A stretch of DNA of 64,000 nt from Acidipropionibacterium thoenii DSM 20276 (GCF_000423445.1 NZ_KE384019.1:273297-337296), one strand, 5' to 3'; shown: positions 28,760-37,519, numbered from the stretch's first letter. A program made the numbers and translations. Notes: generated from the sequence alone by a model not told the origin.

Positions 28760-28788
28760 CCGGCCCCGGCAGTGGATCTGGGGGCCGG
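28760..28788 (-). terminator. Hairpin between the two DsbA-like genes
   Basis: CCGGCCCC (28760-28767) pairs with GGGGCCGG (28781-28788), 13-base loop, just after the stop of copy 2. May reduce read-through into copy 1. Confidence 0.55.
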
Positions 28789-28794
28789 AGGCGC

Positions 28795-29595
28795 TCAGCC
28801 GGCGGCGGACTTGATGGAGGCCAGCAGACTTGCAGCAGTCGGGTTGGTGATGGACTGCCAGCCGGTGTACGGCTTGCCGTTGACGGTGAAGAACGGCGTG
28901 CCGAACTGGTCCTCCAGCTTCGATCCCTCGGCCAGACCCTTGGCGGCAGAGTTCTTCGCGAAGGCGGAGGTCGCCTTGGTGTCGTAGTACTTCTGGAACT
29001 TGGTGAGGTTCTCACCGGTGATCCCGGCGTCGGCGGCGAAGGTGTTGCGCAGCTGCTCGTCGGTGTAGCCGTCACCCTCCTCGGCGGGCTGATTCTTGTA
29101 GATGGTGTCGTGGTAGTCGGAGTACTTGCCCACCATCGCGGCCGCCGCTGCGGCCATCGAGGCCCGGTACGAGGCGTCGTTCCTGAAGTTGGTGTCCAGG
29201 AAGGTCAGCGTCCAGTACTGCAGCTTGATGTCACCGGAGGCGGCCAGCGCCTTGATCGAGGGGCCGTAGGTGTCCTCGGCGTTCTTGCAGTTGGGGCACT
29301 GGTAGTCCTGATAGATCGTCAGGGTCGGGACGCCGCTCTTGGCGGTGTCGGCATTGACCGTGATGATGCCGGTCTTCGGATCAGCATTGGGAGGAGTCAC
29401 CTGGGCGCCAGTGGCCTGCTGGGCCTGCTGGGAGCTGCGGTGCCGGTCGATGCCGACCACGACCGCGACGACGGCGACGGCGATGACGACCAGGCCGGCG
29501 ATCACGCCGAGCAGCTTCTTGCGCTTGGCTGCCCGGGCCTCGGCCTCCTGCTGGGCGCGCAACGCCTCACGACGTGATGACTTCGACTGACTCAT
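28795..29595 (-). CDS. DsbA-family thiol oxidoreductase, copy 2
   Basis: A 266-residue paralogue of the gene downstream. Basic N-terminus, single membrane helix (LLGVIAGLVVIAVAVVAVVVG), Gln/Ala linker, then a DSBA domain with CPNC in IYQDYQCPNCKNAED and the cis-Pro segment TPFFTVNG. The redox dipeptide differs from copy 1 (Pro-Asn versus Pro-Ala), which would change the redox potential. ATG 29595 has GAGGGAGA upstream. The 3' end shares about 110 bp of near-identical DNA with copy 1, so duplication was recent or is kept by gene conversion. Confidence 0.9.
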   Translation of the reverse strand: MSQSKSSRREALRAQQEAEARAAKRKKLLGVIAGLVVIAVAVVAVVVGIDRHRSSQQAQQATGAQVTPPNADPKTGIITVNADTAKSGVPTLTIYQDYQCPNCKNAEDTYGPSIKALAASGDIKLQYWTLTFLDTNFRNDASYRASMAAAAAAMVGKYSDYHDTIYKNQPAEEGDGYTDEQLRNTFAADAGITGENLTKFQKYYDTKATSAFAKNSAAKGLAEGSKLEDQFGTPFFTVNGKPYTGWQSITNPTAASLLASIKSAAG

Positions 29596-29726
29596 GGTCT
29601 CCCTCAAGTTCGGTACGGCGGGCAGGATCGGGGACGCGCCGCGCAGCCATGTTACCCAGCGGCCGAGCCCGGGCCCTCAACGAGGCATCGTCGACATGGC
29701 GACCGCGCGCTGACACAGTCGCGCTG

Positions 29727-30461
29727 TCACAGCGAGCAGTTGTACCGGGGCAGTCCTCCGGCGGCATCCGGATCCGTCATCCAGCAGGTCTCCTCCGTGC
29801 CGTGCACCAGGGTGGCCGGCAGGGACTGGTCGCCGGCGAAGACCCGGGACACCGCCTCAGCCTTCTCCCCACCACTGACCAGGAACCAGATCCGGCGGGA
29901 TCGGTTGATGACCGGAAGAGTCAGCGAGATCCGCTGCGGCGGCGGCTTCGGTGCGTCATCGACACCGACCGCGATCTGGCTGGTCTCGGGCACGAAGGCC
30001 GGATGGCCGGGGAACAGCGAGGCGACATGACCGTCCGGGCCCATTCCCAGCAGACAGATGTCGAAGATCGTGTCGCCGACCTCCTCGGCATAGGAGTAGG
30101 CGGCCTCATCGGGGTCGGCCCGGCCGTCGGCAGCCGGCATCACATGGGTGTTGGCCGGATCCAGGTGGAAGGCCTTCGACAACTGCAGGAGGCTCTGCAG
30201 GGAGTTGCGGTCCGGGTCGCCGGCCGGCACGAAACGGTCGTCCCCCCACCAGACGTGAAGCTTCTCCGGATCCACCTGCCCGCACTCGGAGGCATTGCCC
30301 AGCCTGCCGTAGATCTGATTGGCGATCCGGCCGCCGGTCAGGCACAGATCCACCCTGGGCTGGTTCTGCTGCATCATCACGATGTTGTGAGCCAGTCGAT
30401 GTGCCACCCCCTCCGACAGCTCATCGGCGGACTGGTAGCGCATCACACGGGGGGCGTTCAC
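29727..30461 (-). CDS. pgl: 6-phosphogluconolactonase
   Basis: Hydrolyses 6-phosphogluconolactone to 6-phosphogluconate, the second oxidative pentose phosphate step. It has 244 residues. Family blocks are VDLCLTGGRIANQIY (phosphate site), VWWGDDRFVPAGDPDRNSL (catalytic and turn region) and LLGMGPDGHVASLFPGHPA (the GMGPDGHxASLFP signature). The GTG start at 30461 overlaps the opcA stop by 4 bases. It is last in the zwf-opcA-pgl operon; the DsbA-like genes follow after 131 bp. Confidence 0.95.
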   Translation of the reverse strand: MNAPRVMRYQSADELSEGVAHRLAHNIVMMQQNQPRVDLCLTGGRIANQIYGRLGNASECGQVDPEKLHVWWGDDRFVPAGDPDRNSLQSLLQLSKAFHLDPANTHVMPAADGRADPDEAAYSYAEEVGDTIFDICLLGMGPDGHVASLFPGHPAFVPETSQIAVGVDDAPKPPPQRISLTLPVINRSRRIWFLVSGGEKAEAVSRVFAGDQSLPATLVHGTEETCWMTDPDAAGGLPRYNCSL

Positions 30462-31480
30462 TTGGTCGACTCCTGGTTCTTGGCTGCGGATCCGGCACTG
30501 CTGACGGGCTTCCTGGACGTCGGGGAGGGCTTCCCGGAGCGGGCACTGCTCCTGCCCGAGGCGGGCTGGCCGGCCTCCGACTGGCCGATCTTCTTGTGCA
30601 GGGCCTCCATCACCTCGGCCTGGACCGGATCGGGGTCCAGTCGTCGCAGCTCCTCGGCCATCACCTCACCGATGCTGCGCCGGTCCAGGGCGACACCGCG
30701 GGCCGGCTCGCCGGGAATCCGGTAGACCGCCGAGCGGCCATTGGTCCGGCGGATCTCGATGTCGCCGGCGGCGGTGGTGAGGGCCAGCGAGATGATCCCG
30801 CCGGGACCCTTGACGTCGACGCGCTCCACCGGGAGGTCCAGCTTGAGGGCCAGCCAGGCGGTGAGCAGGGAGGTCGGGCCATTGGTCGGGTCGGCCTCCA
30901 CCCGGATCGCGCGAACCTGGCTGGGGCGCTGGTCCAGGGCGGCAGCGGCCAGCGCGCGCCAGGAGGTGATGCGGGCCCAGCACAGGTCGGAGTCACCCGG
31001 TGACAGGTGCCTGGAGCGGACCTCCAGAGCCTTGCGGGAGTCCTTGGCGGTGCCGCAGTCGGAGATCCGCCGGGTGGCCAGCTGGCCGATGGTGTCGGAA
31101 GCCAGATCCTTGGGGGCGTCGTAGGGCCACCAGGCGATCACCGGGGAGTCGGGCAGCAGCAGCGGCAGCACGACCGAGTCGGCGTGTTCGGCGATCTCGC
31201 CGGACAGCCGCAGCACGATGACATCGCCGGGGGTCGTCTCGGAGGTCTGGATCTCGGCGTCCAGGGTGTTGCTCCTGCCTCCGGTGTGGACCACCATCAG
31301 CACCCGGGCCGGGTGCTCGCGGGCGGCGTCGATGGCCTCGTCGAGAACCGAGTCGTAGTGGGCGGAGTCGCAGATCGTGATGAGGGTGTGCACCAGGGCG
31401 GTGCCGCCGGTCTCGCGATGATTCTCGATGAGCGCGGCGTTGATCTCGGCCGCGGTGGTGTCCTTGAGAGTGACGATCAT
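30458..31480 (-). CDS. opcA: Glucose-6-phosphate dehydrogenase assembly protein OpcA
   Basis: Needed for activity or redox control of Zwf in cyanobacteria and actinobacteria. It has 340 residues from ATG 31480 (MIVTLKDTTAAEINAAL). The family core is ARVLMVVHTGG, GDVIVLRLSGEIAEHADSVVLPLLLPDSPVIAWWP and RVDVKGPGG. A Ser/Pro/Lys-rich tail of about 30 residues closes the protein. It lies 23 bp after zwf and overlaps pgl by 4 bp, so the three are cotranscribed. A longer in-frame start at 31519 would overlap zwf and has no support. Confidence 0.93.
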   Translation of the reverse strand: MIVTLKDTTAAEINAALIENHRETGGTALVHTLITICDSAHYDSVLDEAIDAAREHPARVLMVVHTGGRSNTLDAEIQTSETTPGDVIVLRLSGEIAEHADSVVLPLLLPDSPVIAWWPYDAPKDLASDTIGQLATRRISDCGTAKDSRKALEVRSRHLSPGDSDLCWARITSWRALAAAALDQRPSQVRAIRVEADPTNGPTSLLTAWLALKLDLPVERVDVKGPGGIISLALTTAAGDIEIRRTNGRSAVYRIPGEPARGVALDRRSIGEVMAEELRRLDPDPVQAEVMEALHKKIGQSEAGQPASGRSSARSGKPSPTSRKPVSSAGSAAKNQESTK

Positions 31481-31503
31481 GTCAGAAGTCCTGTCTGGCG
31501 GGC

Positions 31504-33060
31504 TCAGGGCCGGCGCCACTCGAATCCGTCACGGGCCAGCATCTCCTTGCCGGCGAGCGGCCCCCAGGTCCCAGAGGCGTAGCCGCACGGCGGGGTGGGG
31601 GAGTCGGCCCAGTGGTCCAGGATCGGGTCGAGGATCTTCCAGGCCAGCTCGACCTCCTCGTGCTGGGGGAACAGCGGGGGATCACCCAGCAGCACGTCGA
31701 GGATCAGCCGCTCGTAGGCCTCCGGGCTGGACTCGGTGAAGGAGGAGCCGTAGCCGAAGTCCATCGTGACGTCACGCACCGAGTTCTGGGTGCCGGGCAC
31801 CTTCGCGCCGAACCGCAGGGTGACCCCCTCGTTGGGCTGGATCCTCAGCACCAGGGCGTTGGATCCCAGGGACTGGGTGTCGTGGAAGGGCAGGTGGGGT
31901 GCCCGCCGGAAGTTCAGCGCCACCTCGGTGACCCGGCGGGGCATCCGCTTGGCGGTGCGCAGGTAGAAGGGGACGCCGGCCCACCGGCGGTTGTCGACGC
32001 CCAGCCGGATGGCAGCGTAGGTCTCGGTGGTGGAGTGCGGGTCGACCCCCTCCTCCTCCAGGTATCCGGGCACCCACTGCCCGCCCTGCCAGCCGGCGAG
32101 GTATTGGCCGCGGACCGTGTGGGCGTCCAGGTCATCGGGCAGGGTGACTGCGGCGAGCACCTTCTTCTTCTCGGTGCGCAGCTGCTCTGCCTCGAAATTG
32201 GTGGGCTCCTCCATCGCGGTCAGCGCCAGCAGCTGGAGAAGGTGGTTCTGAATGACGTCGCGGGCCGCCCCGATGCCGTCGTAGTAGCCGGCCCTGCCGG
32301 CGATGCCGATGTCCTCGGCCATCGTGATCTGGACATGGGAGACGTAGTTGCGATTCCAGATCGGCTCGTAGATCTGGTTTGCGAACCGCAGCGCCATGAC
32401 GTTCTGGACGGTCTCCTTGCCCAGGTAGTGGTCGATCCGGAAGACCGCGTCGGCGGAGAAGGTGCCCGACAGCAGGGCGTCCAGCTCACGGGCGCTGGCC
32501 AGGTCGTGACCGAAGGGCTTCTCGATGACCACCCGGTTCCAGTGGTCCTCGCCCTGGACGGCCATCCCATGGTTCTTGAGCTGGCCGATGACCTTCTCGA
32601 AGGACTTCGGCGGGATGGACAGGTAGAACGCGTGATTGCCGCCGGTGCCCCGTTCCTGGTCCAGGTCGCGGATCGTGTCGGCCAGCCGGGCGAAGGCCTC
32701 GTCGTCGTCGAACTCGCCGCGGACGAATCGGATGCCCTCCAGCAGCTGCTGCCAGACCTCCTCACGGAAGGGGGTGCGGGAGTGCTCGGCGACGGCGTCA
32801 TGGACGACCTTGGCGAAGTCCTCATCCTCCCAGTCGCGCCGGGCGAAACCGACCAGCCCGAAGCCCGGCGGCAGCAGGCCGCGATTGGCCAGGTCGTAGA
32901 CGGCCGGCATCAGCTTCTTGCGAGACAGGTCACCGGTCACCCCGAACAGCACCAGGACGCACGGCCCGGCGATTCTGGGAAGACGCCGATCTCGATGGTC
33001 TCTCAGCGGATTGCGGGCGCGCTGCCGCAGGCCACCACTGGCTGTATCGAGAATGCTCAC
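31504..33060 (-). CDS. zwf: Glucose-6-phosphate 1-dehydrogenase
   Basis: Oxidises glucose 6-phosphate and produces NADPH. It has 518 residues. The dinucleotide site is VLFGVTGDLSRKKL, the substrate and catalytic block is FRIDHYLGKETVQNVMALRFAN (Lys and His conserved), and the second conserved region is PIWNRNYVSHVQI. The start GTG 33060 has GGAAGGA upstream. First gene of zwf-opcA-pgl; divergent from ctaB across about 200 bp containing repeats. Confidence 0.97.
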   Translation of the reverse strand: MSILDTASGGLRQRARNPLRDHRDRRLPRIAGPCVLVLFGVTGDLSRKKLMPAVYDLANRGLLPPGFGLVGFARRDWEDEDFAKVVHDAVAEHSRTPFREEVWQQLLEGIRFVRGEFDDDEAFARLADTIRDLDQERGTGGNHAFYLSIPPKSFEKVIGQLKNHGMAVQGEDHWNRVVIEKPFGHDLASARELDALLSGTFSADAVFRIDHYLGKETVQNVMALRFANQIYEPIWNRNYVSHVQITMAEDIGIAGRAGYYDGIGAARDVIQNHLLQLLALTAMEEPTNFEAEQLRTEKKKVLAAVTLPDDLDAHTVRGQYLAGWQGGQWVPGYLEEEGVDPHSTTETYAAIRLGVDNRRWAGVPFYLRTAKRMPRRVTEVALNFRRAPHLPFHDTQSLGSNALVLRIQPNEGVTLRFGAKVPGTQNSVRDVTMDFGYGSSFTESSPEAYERLILDVLLGDPPLFPQHEEVELAWKILDPILDHWADSPTPPCGYASGTWGPLAGKEMLARDGFEWRRP

Positions 33061-33118
33061 GCGTCGTCCTTCCGGTCAGATGTGATGACCGTCGGCGTTC
33101 AGCCCTGCCGGACGGCAA

Positions 33119-33160
33119 CGGTCACTGCCAATAGGCTAGTAGTAGCCCAGCGGTCACTGC
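33119..33160. repeat. 10-bp direct repeat in the zwf-ctaB divergent region
   Basis: CGGTCACTGC occurs at 33119-33128 and again at 33151-33160, 32 bases start to start (about three helical turns). The repeats flank a TAGCCT hexamer on the minus strand (33133-33138), a candidate zwf -10. A regulator binding both copies would sit across the promoter. On the other side, TACACT at 33215-33220 with TTCGCC at 33191 is a candidate ctaB promoter. Confidence 0.5.
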
Positions 33161-33261
33161 TTCGCCGTCCGCGATAGCTGCTCCCGCCGGTTCGCCGCGG
33201 GTGCGGTGGGTGCCTACACTCGGCCTCAGCGCCCAAGGACCCAGGACCACCGAAGGAAACT

Positions 33262-34293
33262 GTGACCCATCACATGTCGAGAACGCTGAGAGCCGCTGCG
33301 GCCCTCGATGCCGAATCGACTGACCTCCAGTCGCCCGATGCCAGGTCGACAGGGGCCACCCCGTCACCCCGCGGATCGGGCGACGGCCGGCGCCGGAGCG
33401 GCAGGAGTGCCGCCCGGGCCCGGTTCGACGCCTATCTTGCGTTGACCAAGCCCCGGGTCATCGAGCTGCTTCTGGTGGCCACCCTGCCGGTGATGTTCCT
33501 GGCCTCGAGGGGGCTGCCGGACTGGCGACTGGCCCTGGTCACCTTGGTGGGCGGCTTCCTGGAGGCCGGCAGCGCCAATGCCTTCAACTGCGTCATCGAC
33601 GCCGACATCGACGAGCGGATGCGCCGGACCAGACGCCGCCCGATGCCCCGCCACATCGTCGCCACCCGCAACGCGATCATCTTCGCAGTGCTGCTGGGCC
33701 TCGCCGGCACTCTGCTGCTCGGCCTGGGCGCCAACTGGCTGTCGGCCGGGCTGGCGGTGGCGGCCAACCTGTTCTACGTGCTCATCTACTCCCTGGTGCT
33801 CAAGCGGCGCACCTGGCAGAACACCATCTGGGGCGGCATCGCAGGCTGTTTCCCGCCACTGATCGGCTGGACGGCAGTGACCGGACGGGTGGGCTGGGAG
33901 CCGCTGGTGCTGTTCGGGCTGGTGTTCTTCTGGACCCCGCCGCACACCTGGGCGCTGGGGCTGCGGTACCGGGAGGACTACGCGGCCGGCGGCGTTCCGA
34001 TGCTCCCGGTGGTCCGTGACGCCGTTCCGGTCTGCGTCCAGATCCTCGTCTACACGGTGATCACGGTGGCGACCTCTCTGGTGCTGTGGCCGGTGGCCTC
34101 GATGAACTGGCTCTACCCGGCGGTGTGCATCGTGGCGGGGGCGGTGTTCATCTCGGAGGCGGTGCAGTTGCTGCGCCGTGCCAGGGCCGGCCTGCGCGAT
34201 GCCCAGCTCAAGCCGATGAGGCTGTTCCACTGGTCCAACACCTACCTGTCGCTGGTCTTCCTGGCCGTGGCGATCGATCCGCTGCTGCCCTGA
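33262..34293 (+). CDS. ctaB: Protoheme IX farnesyltransferase (heme O synthase)
   Basis: Prenylates haem B to haem O for the aa3/bo-type oxidase. It has 343 residues: about 55 hydrophilic N-terminal residues, then a UbiA-type membrane enzyme with eight or nine helices. The first Asp-rich motif is NAFNCVIDADIDERMRRTRRRP, and the second conserved loop is HTWALGLRYREDYAAGGVPMLP. GTG 33262 follows AAGGAAA. The partner ctaA lies about 1.7 kb downstream on the opposite strand. Confidence 0.96.
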   Translation: MTHHMSRTLRAAAALDAESTDLQSPDARSTGATPSPRGSGDGRRRSGRSAARARFDAYLALTKPRVIELLLVATLPVMFLASRGLPDWRLALVTLVGGFLEAGSANAFNCVIDADIDERMRRTRRRPMPRHIVATRNAIIFAVLLGLAGTLLLGLGANWLSAGLAVAANLFYVLIYSLVLKRRTWQNTIWGGIAGCFPPLIGWTAVTGRVGWEPLVLFGLVFFWTPPHTWALGLRYREDYAAGGVPMLPVVRDAVPVCVQILVYTVITVATSLVLWPVASMNWLYPAVCIVAGAVFISEAVQLLRRARAGLRDAQLKPMRLFHWSNTYLSLVFLAVAIDPLLP

Positions 34294-34998
34294 GGGGTCT
34301 CAGAACGCGCTGACTCCCAGTGGCTGCGATTGGTGGCCACCCCCGGGCAGTCGGGTGATGAGGGTCTGGTGTCGCGGAGTTTCTCGATCTCGGGCACCAT
34401 GCGGTTGGGGTCCGGGCAGGTGACGCGGGTCGAGGACCGTGTGGAGATGTCCTGGCGCTCGGGCACCCCGTCCTTCGGACACACTCTGACGATGTCGCAG
34501 ACTGCCCGGGGTCCGGAGTCGGCGTGGGGTGCCACATCTTTCGAGGTGATCCTCGGGTACCCGGAGTCGACCAAGGTGTGCGCCGAGATGGGTGGTGTCG
34601 TCGGCCGTGGTCATTGCTGGATCTCGGTCGGGCGTATCGCCCCCTTCGGCTCCGGCTACGTCCCGGCATATCAGAGGATGGAGGCCGAACCCGTGTCCTT
34701 CTCGACGGCATGGGACGGTTCGCCGGTGGTGGTGAGTCGGGAGGATGTTCGTGCCCTCGCCACCCCGGAGGTGGCAGCTCTGGTCTACCGGCTGGTGGAT
34801 GACGCACCGTCGGCGATGCACCTGTGGGGAGGATGTACCAGGCCTGGATCGGCAACGGTGGCGGAGCCGACAGTGATGGGCGGGTCGTCAGGTGCCACCG
34901 ACGGGCCCTCGGCTGGCCAGCCGGTGGGAGGAGGCAGCATCCGATTCGGAGCGGTGGGTGCTGCCTGCCGGGCCATTCCCGACGGCCTCATCACCTGA
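34294..34998 (+). CDS. Unknown open frame directly after ctaB, in the same frame
   Basis: The frame opens at the codon after the ctaB stop and runs 234 codons. The only starts near its beginning are TTG 34330 and GTG 34333; no ribosome binding site is visible. Codon wobble positions are strongly G/C. The product, about 222 residues from TTG, is unrecognised. It has a plausible fold-like pattern (FSISGTMRLGSGQVTRVED, GHCWISVGRIAPFGSGYVP, DVRALATPEVAALVYRLVDD), then a Gly/Ser-rich end. No signal or membrane segment. It could be a gene whose 5' end was lost, a non-ATG gene, or a read-through extension of CtaB. An antisense frame shares the same wobble position, so strand is not certain. Nothing else is seen in 34999-35116. 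Confidence 0.45.
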   Translation, partial: GVSERADSQWLRLVATPGQSGDEGLVSRSFSISGTMRLGSGQVTRVEDRVEMSWRSGTPSFGHTLTMSQTARGPESAWGATSFEVILGYPESTKVCAEMGGVVGRGHCWISVGRIAPFGSGYVPAYQRMEAEPVSFSTAWDGSPVVVSREDVRALATPEVAALVYRLVDDAPSAMHLWGGCTRPGSATVAEPTVMGGSSGATDGPSAGQPVGGGSIRFGAVGAACRAIPDGLIT

Positions 34999-35116
34999 AC
35001 ACCGGCCTCGTCACCGGTCTGACCCGTTACGGCCCGGCCCCGACCCGGTATCGCCACCAGGCACCGGCCATCGGTGTGGCCTCATCCCCAGCACGCGCCT
35101 GAGGGTCGCCCCGGCC

Positions 35117-36022
35117 TCAGCTCTGCCGTGGTGGTGCCAGATCCGGAGCCTGGAAGGGCCTGATGCCGGCCCACAGTGCACCCGTCGCCGCGGCGCACAG
35201 CGAGACTCCCACCATGTGCCAGATCACCAGCCAGGGGTTGAGGTGGGCGAAGTACTGGGCGTAGCCGATCACTGCCTGGAAGATCTCCACCCCCAGCAGG
35301 ATCAGCGCCCAACGCCTCATCGGGGCGATCCTGCGCCCCGTGGCCACCAGCAGGGCGGCCACCGTGAGGATCACCAGGATCCACACCGAGATGCTGTGCA
35401 GCCGGGTCACCGTCTCCAGATGGAAGCCTGTCCGGCGGGCACCGGCGTCACCGGCATTGGGGCCCGAGCCGGTGACGATGGTGCCCAGCCACATCACCAC
35501 CAGGGTGGCGGCCACCACCGCGCGCACCAGCCCCATCGCCAAACCATCCACCTCGGCGGTCTCATGGCGTCCGACCACCCAGACCAGCTTCACCGCGACC
35601 AGGATGATCGCCACCGACAACAGCAGGTGCAGGGCCACGATGAAGGGATTGAGCCCGGCTAGCACGCTGAGGCCTCCGATCACCGCTTGTACCGGGATCG
35701 CGACCAACGCGACCCAGGCCAGCGTGCGCACATTGCCGGCAGCCCGGGTGCGAGTGGCCGCCACCACGGCCATCGCCGAGGTGAGCAGCAGCACGAAGGT
35801 GAGCAACCTGTTGCCGAACTCAATGGCGCCGTGGATGCCCATCGACTCGTGCGGCACGAAGGACCCCGCCGCGCAGTGTGGCCAGGTGGGACAGCCCAGT
35901 CCCGATCCGGTCAGGCGCACCACGGCCCCGGAGACGATCAACAGCATATTGGCGGCCAAGGTGGCCAGCACCCAACCGTGCAGCGCCTCACGGGTGGCGG
36001 TGAGGCGATTCAGGACACCCAT
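35117..36022 (-). CDS. ctaA: Heme A synthase (COX15/CtaA family)
   Basis: Oxidises haem O to haem A in the membrane. It has 301 residues, about eight helices. Key His-bearing blocks are HGAIEFGNRLLTFVLLL, IVALHLLLSV, FHLETVTRLHSISVWIL and PWLVIWHMVGVSL, which supply haem ligands and substrate sites. Cys residues in GSGLGCPTWPHC mark the actinobacterial type with an extracellular Cys pair. ATG 36022 has AAGGTG upstream and overlaps the end of the permease gene by 13 bases. Last of a three-gene minus-strand group with the ABC exporter. Confidence 0.94.
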   Translation of the reverse strand: MGVLNRLTATREALHGWVLATLAANMLLIVSGAVVRLTGSGLGCPTWPHCAAGSFVPHESMGIHGAIEFGNRLLTFVLLLTSAMAVVAATRTRAAGNVRTLAWVALVAIPVQAVIGGLSVLAGLNPFIVALHLLLSVAIILVAVKLVWVVGRHETAEVDGLAMGLVRAVVAATLVVMWLGTIVTGSGPNAGDAGARRTGFHLETVTRLHSISVWILVILTVAALLVATGRRIAPMRRWALILLGVEIFQAVIGYAQYFAHLNPWLVIWHMVGVSLCAAATGALWAGIRPFQAPDLAPPRQS

Positions 36023-36771
36023 CGGAACACCTTGCGAGAGATCAGAGCCAGCACGACGGTCCACAGTGCCAGGCTGAGCACCGGCCACCACAGGGTGACA
36101 CCGGCGCCCCAGGCCCGCAGTGACTCGCCGAGAGCGGTGGTGGGAAGTACCGCGACCACCGCCTGCAGTCCGCCCGGGTAGTCCTTCAGCGGCCACATCA
36201 CACCGAGCGCCAGGCCCGCGAGATAGATCACATTGGCCAGCGCCAGGGTGGCCTCGGCCTTCAATGACCCCGACAGTGCCAGGGCGAACAGTGAGAAGGC
36301 CGACATCCCCAGGATCACGGAGACCAGCATCGGCAGCCAGGCGATCACCGAGCCGGCGGGGCGCCACCCGAGGATCAGCGAGACCACCACCAGGATCACC
36401 ACCTGGAGGGTGGAGATGAGGGAGTAGGCCATCGCCTTGCCGGCCAGCAGGCCGCTTCTGCCCAGCGGAGTGGCGGCCAGTCTCTCCAGGACGCCGTAGC
36501 GCCTCTCGAATCCGGTCTGGATCGCCTGGGAGGTGAAGCAGGTCGACCAGATCGCCAGTGCCAGTACCGAGGGCGCCAACATCGACAACGGCAGTCCGAC
36601 CCGATCGCCCACGAACCTCCCGCCCAGCAGGATGGCGATCGGCACCACCAGGGAGAGCACCAGCTGCTCGCCGTTGCGCATCACCAGCTTCGCCTCGGTG
36701 AGTCCGTGGTTACGGATCCGGGCTGCCGGCGAGGCGGCCCGCGGAGCCGGGTGAAGGTCCAGTGTCGTCAT
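36010..36771 (-). CDS. ABC-2 type exporter permease
   Basis: A 253-residue membrane protein with six helices (LVLSLVVPIAILLGG, LSMLAPSVLALAIWSTCFTSQAI, STLQVVILVVVSLILG and others). It carries the ABC-2 signature ERRYGVLERLAATPLGRSGLLAGK on the cytosolic side. It forms a transporter with the ATPase immediately upstream. The order ATPase-permease-ctaA matches Rv1458c-Rv1457c-Rv1456c as I remember it. Substrate unknown; a link to haem or cytochrome maturation is inferred only from neighbours. The ATG lies 1 bp beyond the ATPase stop. Confidence 0.9.
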   Translation of the reverse strand: MTTLDLHPAPRAASPAARIRNHGLTEAKLVMRNGEQLVLSLVVPIAILLGGRFVGDRVGLPLSMLAPSVLALAIWSTCFTSQAIQTGFERRYGVLERLAATPLGRSGLLAGKAMAYSLISTLQVVILVVVSLILGWRPAGSVIAWLPMLVSVILGMSAFSLFALALSGSLKAEATLALANVIYLAGLALGVMWPLKDYPGGLQAVVAVLPTTALGESLRAWGAGVTLWWPVLSLALWTVVLALISRKVFRWVS

Positions 36772-36772
36772 C

Positions 36773-37519
36773 TCAATGCCTCCCCGAGGGGCTGGACGGT
36801 GTGTCCCAGGAGTCCGCCCGATCGCTGGTGTGGGCCAGGAAGACGTCCTCCAGGCTGGCCTCGGCGGTGAGCTCGGCAACGCTGCCATCGATCGCGACCC
36901 TTCCCTGGTCGACGATCCAGATGTGATCGGCCAGCCGGGCCGCCTCGTCCATCGCATGGCTGGTGAGCACCACCGAGACGCCGTCGGCGCGCAGCTGCTC
37001 GATGATGTCCCAGGTGTGGTGGCGGGCGTGCGGGTCCATCCCGGCGGTGGGCTCGTCGAGGAAGACCAGCCGAGGCCGCCCGATGATCGCCGCGGCCAGG
37101 TTGACGCTCTGCTGCTGACCACCGGACAGCCGCCGGTAGGTGGTCCGGGCGAAGGGCCGGATCCCCAGCACATCGATGAGCAGCTCCGGGGCGATCGGGT
37201 CGGCGTACATCCCCGCCATGTAGTGCAGCAGCTCCCCGGCCCTGATGTTGACCCAGGCGCCGGCGCTCTGCGGCATCAGTCCAGTGGCCTCGGCGGCCTG
37301 CGGTGAGCCCGCTGGATGACCCAGCACGGACACCGTCCCGGAGTCGGGGCAGACCAGGGAGGTGCAGCAGCGCATCATGGTGGTCTTGCCGGCACCGTTG
37401 GGCCCCAGGATTGCTGTGATCTGGCCCTGTCGGGCCACCAGGCTCAGCCCGTCGAGGGCGATGACATGGCCGAAGGTGACATGGAGGTCGTCGATGACGA
37501 GCGGTTCGGGTTCCGGCAC
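36773..37519 (-). CDS. ABC exporter ATPase (DrrA/CcmA-type)
   Basis: A 248-residue nucleotide-binding subunit. Walker A is ILGPNGAGKTTMMR, the Q-loop is GLMPQSAG, the signature is RRLSGGQQQSVNLAAA (Gln-rich variant of LSGGQ), Walker B is LVFLDEPTAGMD and the H-loop is VVLTSHAMDEA. I chose GTG 37519 because TACACT lies exactly 7 bases upstream on its strand; the frame stays open a further 41 codons but that part does not look like protein. Drives the adjacent permease. Confidence 0.92.
   Translation of the reverse strand: MPEPEPLVIDDLHVTFGHVIALDGLSLVARQGQITAILGPNGAGKTTMMRCCTSLVCPDSGTVSVLGHPAGSPQAAEATGLMPQSAGAWVNIRAGELLHYMAGMYADPIAPELLIDVLGIRPFARTTYRRLSGGQQQSVNLAAAIIGRPRLVFLDEPTAGMDPHARHHTWDIIEQLRADGVSVVLTSHAMDEAARLADHIWIVDQGRVAIDGSVAELTAEASLEDVFLAHTSDRADSWDTPSSPSGRH

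Noticed and set aside
34208-34855. Minus-strand frames overlapping the unknown gene after ctaB
   Set aside because: They are Pro/Arg/Ser/Thr-rich and lack hydrophobic core patterns, while the plus frame looks more protein-like. Because both share the wobble position, I keep only moderate confidence in the plus call.
35999-36367. Longer CtaA start at 36367
   Set aside because: The extra 115 codons overlap the exporter permease and are Arg/Gly noise; ATG 36022 with AAGGTG fits the family length.
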